Below, one piece after another: positions 53,543 to 61,663 of a stretch of DNA of 64,000 nt (positions within the stretch are counted from its first letter, which is position 1; each line of letters begins with the position of its first letter). Position numbers and translations under genes: made by a program. The notes beneath the pieces were generated by a model, which worked only from the letters and a program-made list of their open reading frames with translations, was not told where the DNA came from and ran no database searches. Where the stretch lies: assembly GCA_964428225.1 (NCBI GenBank), contig CAYRXS010000002.1, positions 3,508-67,507 of the forward strand, given 5' to 3'. The DNA comes from JBFMCU01 sp964428225. Lineage in GTDB: Bacteria; Planctomycetota; UBA1135; GCA-002686595.

Positions 53543-55936
53543 CTACCTCACGCTCCACTCATGGATACCGGCGGAGAATCCCCCGGGGAGCTGGACCTCG
53601 AGGCGCAGGCCCTTGGTGGTGACCGCGTCGAAGGTCGTCACGTTGTACGCGTCGATCTCGACTCCGTAGCCGCTGGCGCCGGTGACCGGCTGCCACTCCT
53701 CGCCGTCTCGGCGGAAGAGCTCCCAGGACACGGGTAGGCGACACTGGCCGCGGCCCGTGTCGTCGAACCAGTAGATCGACACGGACGAGACGGTCTCCGC
53801 CTTCGCGAAGTCGTACTGCACCCACTCCTTCGTTCCCTTGCGCGGCCACCAGTGGAAGAAGGGGTAGGTGTGGTCGCCGGAGCTCTTCGGCTCGAGCTGG
53901 GAGGTCAGGGCGCTGACCGGCCCGCCGCCGGACACCGTCACCGTGCTCGTGTGGGCGATGGTGGGGGCGGGGCCCGGGCTGGTGGCGGACAGGGCGCGGG
54001 CCAGCCACACCGTCATCGCGCCTCGCTCGCGATGAGCCCAGGCGTAGTAGGGGATCAGGGTGAGCTCGCGGCGCTCCAGGCGCGGGGAATTGCCTTCGAC
54101 GCCGCGGGAGGCGCCGAGGGCGTCGAACGTGATCACGGTGATCCCGCCGAGCAGGTCGGCCCGATGCTCGGCGCGGAGCTCGGCGGCGCCCGGCACCAGA
54201 CGGTCGAGCACCCCGCCGCCCGGATTGTCGACCGCCTCCGCGCAGTAGACGAGCGGCCCGCGCTCGATCGCCACCATGTCGACGTTCGCCTCGACCTCCT
54301 CGTGGCAGAGCACGCGCCGGACGGGCATCGGGAGGTGCAGGCGGATCACGTCGCCGTCCTGCCACTCGCGCGTCAGGCGGGCGAAGCCGCTCTCCGGCGT
54401 GACCTCCACCGCCTCGCCGTTCACGCTCAGGGTCGAACCCTCGGAGCACGGCTTCGCGTAACGGTACAGGTCGCTCGGCACCGGCCGATTGCGCGCCCAG
54501 CCGGGAATGCGCACGAGGATCGAGAAGGTGCGTCCCGCCTCCGCGGGGTGCACGGTGAGCGCGACGTCGCCCTGCCACGGGTACTCCGTCTCCTGCTCCA
54601 CCCGCACGACGCCGCCCTCGAGGGCGATCTCGGCCGTCCCTCCGACGAAAAGGTTCACGTAGAGCTCGTCGCCGCGGTGGGCGTAGGCGTAGCCCGGGAT
54701 CGAGGGGACGAACCGGCACACGTTGCTCGGGCAGCACGCGCACCCGAACCACGGCGAACGCGCTCCGCCGAGGGACGAGAGCGGATTCGGATAGAAGAAC
54801 GTGTTCCCTTCCAGCGCCACGCCCGACAGGAAACCGTTGTAGATCACCCGCTCCAGGACATCGACGTACTTCGCGTCTCCGTGCCGGAGGAACATGCGGT
54901 GGTTCCACATGGCGTTGGCGATCGCGGCGCAGGTCTCGGCATAGGCGGTGCGGTTCGGGAGGTCGTAGCCCTCTCCAAAGCCCTCGATTCCCCCCGCGGC
55001 GCCGATGCCGCCGGTGAGGTACATCTTCCTGCCGACGACGTCGTTCCAGATGCGATCGATGGCCGTCACGTAGTCCGGATCCGCGGTCAACGCGGCGATG
55101 TCGGCCATTCCGGAGTACAGGTAAGCGGCGCGCACCGAGTGGCCGACGGCCCCCTCTTGCTCGACCACGGGCACGTGATCCTGGCTGTACTGCCCATAGA
55201 GGTGCCGACCCACCTCGCGACCACGGGCGTCGAGGAAGAACTTCGCCATCTCCAGGTACTTCCGATCCCCGGTCGTGCGGTAGAGCTTGCCGAGCCCGAT
55301 CTCGATCTCCTGGTGACCGGGCGGCCAGGGCAGCTTCCCGGGGCCGAATACACTGCAGATCAGATCCGCGTTCTTGATCGCCACGTCGAGCAGCGATCGC
55401 TTGTCCGTGGCCATGTAGTGGGCAACGGCGGCCTCGTACATGTGCCCGACGTTGTAGAGCTCGTGACCATGGTCGATGTTCGACCAGCGCTCCGGGCCTC
55501 CCGGCGGCATGTTGTCGGGCGACGACAGGGTCCGCGAGGTGTAGAGGTACCCGTCGTCCTCCTGGGCGGCCGCGATCTTGGCGATCAGGTCGTCGAGGTA
55601 CGCGTCGAGCTCCGGATCTGGCGCGAGGGAGAGGGCGTATGCCGCCCCCTCGATCACCTTGAACACGTCCGAGTCGTTGAAGTAGATCCCCTCGAACTCG
55701 CCCTCCATGAGCCCGCCGGCCTTGGCGAAGTTGTCGATGCGGCCCGTCTCCTCGCACTTCTCGAAGGCGTAGGGAATGGTGACCGAGCGATTCGTCTCCA
55801 TGCGCGGCGCCCAGAACGCATCCGCGAAGTGGACGTCGGTGAAGGGCACCGCCTGGATCGGGTAGTCCTCGCGGACCTGGGCGCTCGCGGGAGCGGAGAA
55901 GGCGATGAGGACGGCGAGAGCGGAGAGTCCCTTCAT
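53543..55936 (-). CDS. GH127 beta-L-arabinofuranosidase-like protein
   Basis: A 797-residue exported protein (signal AVLIAFSAPASAQ). The GH127/DUF1680 catalytic barrel includes VHFADAFWAPRMETNRSVTI, EDDGYLYTSRTLS, TGGIGAAGG, YAETCAAIANAMWNHRMF and FGCACCPSNVCRFVPSIPGY. The Glu and Cys of YAETC and the Cys pair of CACCPSNVC match the zinc-cysteine site; in the characterised enzyme one Cys is the nucleophile. The C-terminal part after about residue 650 is a discoidin-like carbohydrate-binding sandwich with WVQYDFAKAETVSSVSIYWF. It would release L-arabinofuranose or related sugar. The start overlaps the isomerase gene by one base (TGATG), so the two are coupled. Confidence 0.88.
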   Translation of the reverse strand: MKGLSALAVLIAFSAPASAQVREDYPIQAVPFTDVHFADAFWAPRMETNRSVTIPYAFEKCEETGRIDNFAKAGGLMEGEFEGIYFNDSDVFKVIEGAAYALSLAPDPELDAYLDDLIAKIAAAQEDDGYLYTSRTLSSPDNMPPGGPERWSNIDHGHELYNVGHMYEAAVAHYMATDKRSLLDVAIKNADLICSVFGPGKLPWPPGHQEIEIGLGKLYRTTGDRKYLEMAKFFLDARGREVGRHLYGQYSQDHVPVVEQEGAVGHSVRAAYLYSGMADIAALTADPDYVTAIDRIWNDVVGRKMYLTGGIGAAGGIEGFGEGYDLPNRTAYAETCAAIANAMWNHRMFLRHGDAKYVDVLERVIYNGFLSGVALEGNTFFYPNPLSSLGGARSPWFGCACCPSNVCRFVPSIPGYAYAHRGDELYVNLFVGGTAEIALEGGVVRVEQETEYPWQGDVALTVHPAEAGRTFSILVRIPGWARNRPVPSDLYRYAKPCSEGSTLSVNGEAVEVTPESGFARLTREWQDGDVIRLHLPMPVRRVLCHEEVEANVDMVAIERGPLVYCAEAVDNPGGGVLDRLVPGAAELRAEHRADLLGGITVITFDALGASRGVEGNSPRLERRELTLIPYYAWAHRERGAMTVWLARALSATSPGPAPTIAHTSTVTVSGGGPVSALTSQLEPKSSGDHTYPFFHWWPRKGTKEWVQYDFAKAETVSSVSIYWFDDTGRGQCRLPVSWELFRRDGEEWQPVTGASGYGVEIDAYNVTTFDAVTTKGLRLEVQLPGGFSAGIHEWSVR

Positions 55937-57420
55937 CAGACGATGGTGGCTTTCATGTCCAGGAGCTGAGCGAAGTTCTCGAGCTCGCGGCGGTAGTCGC
56001 CGTAGAAGAAGAGCTGGTGGAAGCCGGGGAAGGTGAGCACGTTCTGGTCGCCGTCGAACTTCGCTTTGACGGAGACGACGCAGCCGCCGGCGGGGGGGAT
56101 GCTCATGTTCTCGGTCACGTTGCCGACGGAGATCAGGAGCTCGGTCTTTCGTTCCGCCTTCTCGTCGCCGGGAAGGACGTCGAGGCAGGTGATGCGCTCG
56201 CCGACCCGCCAGATCGTGCGGGGCACGGCGTCACGGTTGCCGTGGTGGTGGATCAGGTCGTAGGGCTCCGCGGGCTGATCGAAGCCGTTCAGGCGTGTCG
56301 GGGACGAGCAGTGCGCGCCGATGAGGCAGTCGTCGGAGGTGTCCGCCACGGGATCCTGCTGGAAGCCGGGGCGATCGAAGAGGTGCTGCACGAGCATGTG
56401 CGACGCGACGGCTCCGGAATCCGCCTCGCACGCGGCGGGGATGCCGTCGTCGTTCATCCGCGACCAGGCGATGCACGGCAGGCTCACCTCGGTCTTCCCC
56501 AGCGCGCCGAGGCAGTCCATGGTGATCGCGTCGCCGTCCTCGCGCTCGAGGATGGAGCACGCCACGAAGTAGCTCTTGATGCCGTTGAGCACGTCATCCG
56601 CGGTGGCCCCGACTTGCCGCCGCGCCTGGCGGGTGTACGACCTGGCCATGTCGGTCATCTCCTCGGTGACCGCCATCGCTCGGTACTCGTCGAGGAACTC
56701 CTGGGCCGGGACGTGGTGCAGCGTGATGCCGAGATCGGCCATCCTCGAGTCGTAGCGCTTGGCTCCCCTCAGGACGACGCAGCGTGCCCGCTCGAGCCTC
56801 GACCGCACCGCGAGCATCTTCATGCCGTAGGCCGGCTGCCGGAAGTCGTCCGTCGCGTAGATGACGCACCCAGTCTGCTCGGCGAGGCGGATGGTGTTCG
56901 TGGTGAACGAGCTGCCCAACGGCGCGAAGACGATGGTGGAGATCTCGCTCGCCGCGGCCTTGTGCGCGGTCGGCCATGCGTGTTGCTGTCGATCGAGCAG
57001 GACGACCATCAGCCCGTCCGTTTTGTTCGCCTTCGCGTCCGCGACCCACGCGTCCGCTTCCGCGGGCGAGAAGATAGGCTCCGGGCGCAGGTCGAGCTCG
57101 ACGCCGAGGCCGTTGGCGGTCTCTTGCAGCTGCGTCGTATACATGGCGCGCGCGGCCTCGCCGTCGTAGACCGCGCCCGGCCACCACATCCCGTAGTCCT
57201 CCTTCCGGCGCACGAATGCCGCCTTGACGCGAGGCGTGTACTTCGACGCGGGACCGCGCGCCAGTCGGGGCTGCGCGGTGATCGCGCGGCCCCCTCGCAC
57301 GGCAGCACAGCTCCCCAGGAACGAGGATGCGACGAGCACGCCCGTCGAGCCGCGCAGGAACGCCCGTCGTGTCAACACACCTCTTTCGTCCGGCCTTCCG
57401 GTGCTCTGCTTCTGCTTCAT
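55936..57420 (-). CDS. Tat-exported fucose/arabinose isomerase-like protein
   Basis: A 494-residue protein from ATG 57420, behind a GGAGGCGG ribosome-binding site. The N-terminus has a Tat motif (TRRAFLRGSTG) followed by a lipobox (LGSC), so it is likely a folded lipoprotein outside the inner membrane. The body resembles the L-fucose/L-arabinose isomerase-like fold: VKAAFVRRKEDYGMWWPGAV, DGLMVVLLDRQQHAWPTAHK, ITMDCLGALGKTEVSLPCIA and ADTSDDCLIGAHCSSPTRLN. Classical members are cytosolic and use Mn with Glu, Asp and His; which residues serve that role here is unsure. It is upstream of, and overlaps, a GH127 gene, so the pair probably handles one sugar. Confidence 0.75.
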   Translation of the reverse strand: MKQKQSTGRPDERGVLTRRAFLRGSTGVLVASSFLGSCAAVRGGRAITAQPRLARGPASKYTPRVKAAFVRRKEDYGMWWPGAVYDGEAARAMYTTQLQETANGLGVELDLRPEPIFSPAEADAWVADAKANKTDGLMVVLLDRQQHAWPTAHKAAASEISTIVFAPLGSSFTTNTIRLAEQTGCVIYATDDFRQPAYGMKMLAVRSRLERARCVVLRGAKRYDSRMADLGITLHHVPAQEFLDEYRAMAVTEEMTDMARSYTRQARRQVGATADDVLNGIKSYFVACSILEREDGDAITMDCLGALGKTEVSLPCIAWSRMNDDGIPAACEADSGAVASHMLVQHLFDRPGFQQDPVADTSDDCLIGAHCSSPTRLNGFDQPAEPYDLIHHHGNRDAVPRTIWRVGERITCLDVLPGDEKAERKTELLISVGNVTENMSIPPAGGCVVSVKAKFDGDQNVLTFPGFHQLFFYGDYRRELENFAQLLDMKATIV

Positions 57421-57628
57421 GACCGCCTCCTTGGGTGATGCTTCATTCATCCACAGTTGGTCCGTGACGCGCAACCTCCAGTGTGCACCGGACCTGCGGC
57501 GCTCTCAGGGCCTCGCGCCCTCCGTCAGCGCCGAACCGACCGTAACTCCTTGCCAATGATGAGCTTAGGATCTGGCCACCAACAATGGGCGACGGAAGCG
57601 CCGTTCCCGCGAACACTTCCACCCACGG

Positions 57629-59578
57629 CTACAGCTCCTGCAGCATTCTCCGCGCTCGCCCGTGGTTCGGGTTGATCCGCAGCACGTCTCGCAGCACGGC
57701 CTTGGCCGACTCGGGGTTTCGTGCATGCACGTACGCCTCGACCAAGCGCATGCGCAGGTCGATGTCTGTCGGCCGAGCTGGCAACAGCGGCTGCCAGTGG
57801 ACGGCCGCCTCGGCGTACCGCTCGAGACGGAACAGCAAGTATCCGAGGCGGTTGTGGTTGGCGCCACCAAGCGAATTGAGCGCGATGGCAGACCGTAGAA
57901 GCTGCTCCGCCTCGATGATGCGCGGGTTACGCGCGAGCTCCACGGCAGGGACCCCATCGGCCAAGCCGGTCTTCATCAGCAGAACCGCCAGGTTGCCGCT
58001 GACCTCGGAGAGGTCGGGGCGCTCCTTCAAGATCCTGCGAAACTCCGTCTCCGCTTCCACGTCGCGGCCCTGCTCGGTCAGCGAAACGGCGTACTGCAGC
58101 CACTGGGTCGGGGTGGGAGCCTCGCATTCCACCGAGCGACGAATCACTTCATGCGCCTCCGCCATCCTCCCCTGATCGTACAGGACCTTGCCGTAGCAAC
58201 CCATGATGGCGCCGGCGAGGAAGCTGCGGCAGTCGGGATCGGACTTGGCGTAGGCGTCGGTCCAGAACGAGACCTCGTTCTCGTAGATGCGTGCGTGGTT
58301 TCGAGTAGCGGGAATCGCCGCGACTATCGGAATCGCGGCAACGATGGCAAAGACTGCGATTCGTGAGACACGGGACAAGCGCACCCGCGCCGCCAGCAGC
58401 CCCAGAGCGTGCGATGCACCGATCACAACCGGTATCAGAACGGCGAGCATCGGCAGGTACGCTCGCCGCTCGGCGACAACCTCGGTGATGATGGGCAGGA
58501 TGCTCGACGTGGGTGCGAGCAGCAGGAAGAACATGGCGCCGAGCCAGCCCCACCAGGGTCGGCGGCGCCAGAGCAGCACCGTCACCACCAGCGCGGCGAT
58601 CACCAGTGCTCCTGGTACCAGCACGGCCGACAGTTCCCGCTCGATCGGCCAGTCGTACACCCCACGCAGAGGGTGTGGCCAGAGTGCCAGGCGCGCGTAC
58701 TGCACGACCGCCGGCGCCTCGGTCATGAGCCAATCCACCGCCGAGGTTCGGAGACTGGTGGAGTAGCCAACCGTGACGTTGTGCGGCCCACCGAGCACGC
58801 AGGCGAGCAGCACCAGCCAGGTGGCCGCGAGCTGCAGGTAGAACCGCCAGCGACCTCGCAGCTGCCGCCAGCTCGATACCAGGAACCCCCGCTCGAACAG
58901 CACCAAGAGTATCGGCGCGGCGACCATCTCCTCCTTGCTCGTCATGCCCAGTGCGACGGCGCCGACCGCGATCGCTTGCCACATGCGACGTCGAGGTGAC
59001 TCTGCTGCACGCAATACCGCCAGCAGGGCCAGCAAGAAGAAACAGCTCATCAGCAGCGTCGACCGCTGCGTGAGGTAGACGACCGCGTCGGTCCCCAGCG
59101 GATGGACCGCCCACAGGGTCGCGACTGCGGTGGCGGTCCAGGTGGCGCTCCAATCCGTCCACCGCCCCCTGAGGTTCGGAGCCCGAAGGCTCCGCCGCAC
59201 GACGCCCAGCAACAGCAGCGAGGCCAGCATGTGCAGGGACAGGTTGACGATGTGGTAGCCGCGCGTTTCGAGACCGCCGATTCGATGGTTGACGGCAAAG
59301 GTCAGACAGGTGAGCGGCCGGTTCGCGACCGGCGAATGAACCTCTCCGAATGCAACCTGCCACCAGTCGCCCGTGCGGATGGCCAGGCTTTCGCTAATCG
59401 AAGGGCGGTCGTCGTACACGAACTCGCCGTTCAGCGCGCCGCCATAGGCCAAGCACGCGGCCAGTAGCGGCAGCAGAACCACGAGGAGTCTCCATCGACG
59501 GTCGGATGGTCTTGTCGCAGAGGTCCGATCGTGGACCGCGGTACTTCGCGTCGGTTGACGTCCCAATGGAGGCTTCAC
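57629..59578 (-). CDS. TMTC-like membrane protein with TPR repeats
   Basis: A protein of about 649 residues. About ten membrane helices form a GT-C type front part with the opening ALNGEFVYDDRPSISESLAI and NRPLTCLTFAVNHRIGG, where D-D/E-like residues after helix 1 are typical of lipid-linked sugar transferases. It ends in TPR repeats: AVSLTEQGRDVEAETEFRRI, ANHNRLGYLLFRLERYAEAA and NPNHGRARRMLQEL. This matches the TMTC/O-mannosyltransferase-like family. It would move a sugar from a polyprenyl carrier to a protein or glycan in the periplasm. The start is uncertain; a GTG at 59578 is chosen, but a GTG at 59674 is also open. Divergent from a sulfatase-like gene. Confidence 0.7.
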   Translation of the reverse strand: MKPPLGRQPTRSTAVHDRTSATRPSDRRWRLLVVLLPLLAACLAYGGALNGEFVYDDRPSISESLAIRTGDWWQVAFGEVHSPVANRPLTCLTFAVNHRIGGLETRGYHIVNLSLHMLASLLLLGVVRRSLRAPNLRGRWTDWSATWTATAVATLWAVHPLGTDAVVYLTQRSTLLMSCFFLLALLAVLRAAESPRRRMWQAIAVGAVALGMTSKEEMVAAPILLVLFERGFLVSSWRQLRGRWRFYLQLAATWLVLLACVLGGPHNVTVGYSTSLRTSAVDWLMTEAPAVVQYARLALWPHPLRGVYDWPIERELSAVLVPGALVIAALVVTVLLWRRRPWWGWLGAMFFLLLAPTSSILPIITEVVAERRAYLPMLAVLIPVVIGASHALGLLAARVRLSRVSRIAVFAIVAAIPIVAAIPATRNHARIYENEVSFWTDAYAKSDPDCRSFLAGAIMGCYGKVLYDQGRMAEAHEVIRRSVECEAPTPTQWLQYAVSLTEQGRDVEAETEFRRILKERPDLSEVSGNLAVLLMKTGLADGVPAVELARNPRIIEAEQLLRSAIALNSLGGANHNRLGYLLFRLERYAEAAVHWQPLLPARPTDIDLRMRLVEAYVHARNPESAKAVLRDVLRINPNHGRARRMLQEL

Positions 59579-59797
59579 ACGGGTCGTGGTTGCTGCGGAG
59601 TAGCCTACTCGAAAGGAAGCCCGGCCGCGTCCTCCCCTCCCGCTTTCGGCATGATCACCGCGGGTGAATCGCACAGTGAGCTCGTGCGTCGATCGGGCGC
59701 GAGTAGGCCGGATCGACTGGACCGCGCAAGAGCGGTGTGCCCGGGGCCTGCCGGTCCGTATGGTATGCTCCGCTCACACGCGAAGGCCCCTTTCCCC

Positions 59798-61543
59798 ATG
59801 TCCTCGAAGCACCACTCACTGTCCCGAGAGATCGGGACGCTCTGCGTGACGGCCGTGCTTGCAGCAGTGGCGAGCGTGCTGACCGCATGCGGCGGCAAGG
59901 CGAGTTCGGATCCGCCCAACATACTGCTCATCAGCCTGGACAGTACGCGCCAGGACCTGCTGAGCTGCTACGGGCGGAAGCCCGTACACGCGCCCCCGCT
60001 GAAGACCACACCCAACATCGACCGTCTCGCGGCGGAGGGTGTGCGCTTCGAGAATGCCTACGCTTCGACGTCGTGGACGCTACCGTCCCACGCAGCGCTC
60101 CTGACGGGGCAGCCGGACCTCGTGCATGGGGTGGAGTACGACTCCCTTGCCATCTCGGCATCCCGCCCCCTGCTGGCCGAGGTGCTGGGCTCGAACGGCT
60201 ACCGCACGACCGGCTTCTTCTCGGGGCCCTACCTCTCGCCAGACTACGGGTTCGGCCGTGGTTTCGAGCGCTACGCCGCCTGCTACGGGAACGACCTGGC
60301 CTTGGCGCTAGAGGAACAAGCGCGATGTGTGCGGGATGTGCTCTCGACAGCCGATCCCCAGCGTGCCACGGCTCTGCAGGCCGAGTATTCGCGGGCAGTG
60401 AAGGAAGCGGAGCTGCTCTCGCAACGGGACGTGTCGTCGAAGATGGTCACCGATGCCGTCTTGGGAGAGCTCGCCTCGGCGCGTATCGACGATCGTCCTT
60501 GGTTCATCTTCGCCCACTACTTCGACCCTCACTACGACTACGTCCCTCCGCCACCCCACGACGGGAGCTTCGACCCGGACTACCAGGGCAGCATCGACGG
60601 GCGTAACTTCTACCGAAACCCGGCCGTGAGCGTCCCCAAGCCGCTATCGAACCGTCCGCGCAACCGCGAACGCACGATCGGCAAGCGCGACCTCGAGCAC
60701 ATCCAGGCCCTCTACGAGGGTGAGATCCACTGGACCGACACGCAGGTCGGGCGCATCCTCGATGACCTGCGCGCCCACGGTGAATTGGACACGACCCTGG
60801 TCGTGCTGCTCTCGGATCACGGCGACGAGTTCTTCGAGCACGGCAACATCGGCCACCGCAGGACGCTCTTCGAAGAGGTCCTGAAGGTGCCGCTCATCAT
60901 GCGCTATCCGGCGCGGCTGCCCGCGGGCAAGGTCCCCGTTGGAGTCGCATCGCTGCCGGACGTCTTCGCCACGGTGCTCGAGCTGGCGGAGATCGAGTGC
61001 CCGAGCGGAGTGATGTCGGCCAGCCTCGTCCAGCTCGCTACCGGCCGTGAGGACACAACGCAGGGGCGGGCCTTCGGACGCCTCGTGGACCCTCGCACGG
61101 TGTCCACCAAAGACGGGCCCGGCCTGCGGATCCGTATCCAGGAGACGTTCATTCGCTGGCCGATCAAGATTCGCCGCATGTGTCAGTGGGTCGACCCGAG
61201 CCCCGCCATGCCGGAGCCGCATCGCAGCGCCATGCTGGCGCGAGCGGACAATGAACGGGCCCGGGACCTGATGCTGGCGTGGATCGATCTCGAGCAGACA
61301 CCTGGGGAGGGACCTGGGGACTACTCCGCGAACTTCGACACCCCCGAGTCCCAGGCAGCCCTGGCCGAGTTCCGCAGGCTCTACCAACGTATGACCGATC
61401 TGCGGGAACAGCCCCAGAGCCCCGATCAGGCTGGCGCGCCCGAGAGCGTGTTGAGCGCGCTCGGCTACGCTGGTGCCGACTCCGCCGCGGTCGAGGAGCT
61501 CATGGTCGACCGCTTTCTGTTGGCTCCACCCGGGCCACGCTGA
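59798..61543 (+). CDS. Sulfatase-like (alkaline phosphatase superfamily) lipoprotein
   Basis: A 581-residue lipoprotein (VLTAC, lipid Cys 31). It has the sulfatase plan: metal Asp in PPNILLISLDSTRQD, TPNIDRLAAEGVRFENAYA, the nucleophile region STSWTLPSHAALLTGQP and the later metal pair in LSDHGDEFFEHGNIGHR. The usual C/S-x-P-S-R signature for formylglycine is replaced by T-L-P-S-H, so a Thr sits where the modified Cys should be. This subgroup is seen in many bacteria and may act as a phospho- or sulfo-transferase or phosphodiesterase rather than a classical sulfatase. The ATG at 59798 is preferred to 59764. No formylglycine enzyme is nearby. Confidence 0.8.
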   Translation: MSSKHHSLSREIGTLCVTAVLAAVASVLTACGGKASSDPPNILLISLDSTRQDLLSCYGRKPVHAPPLKTTPNIDRLAAEGVRFENAYASTSWTLPSHAALLTGQPDLVHGVEYDSLAISASRPLLAEVLGSNGYRTTGFFSGPYLSPDYGFGRGFERYAACYGNDLALALEEQARCVRDVLSTADPQRATALQAEYSRAVKEAELLSQRDVSSKMVTDAVLGELASARIDDRPWFIFAHYFDPHYDYVPPPPHDGSFDPDYQGSIDGRNFYRNPAVSVPKPLSNRPRNRERTIGKRDLEHIQALYEGEIHWTDTQVGRILDDLRAHGELDTTLVVLLSDHGDEFFEHGNIGHRRTLFEEVLKVPLIMRYPARLPAGKVPVGVASLPDVFATVLELAEIECPSGVMSASLVQLATGREDTTQGRAFGRLVDPRTVSTKDGPGLRIRIQETFIRWPIKIRRMCQWVDPSPAMPEPHRSAMLARADNERARDLMLAWIDLEQTPGEGPGDYSANFDTPESQAALAEFRRLYQRMTDLREQPQSPDQAGAPESVLSALGYAGADSAAVEELMVDRFLLAPPGPR

Positions 61544-61663
61544 GTCTTGGGCTCTGATCTCATCGAACGCCTCGCCGTCGCGGTTCTCGCGTGAGGAGAC
61601 GGGAGGAGCGGGATTCGGACAGGACGTCGGTCTCGGGCAGCAGGGCGAGCCCGGGGTGCCGGC

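Noticed and set aside
59798..61543. Classical formylglycine sulfatase
   Set aside because: The C/S-x-P-S-R signature is missing; only a superfamily call is made.
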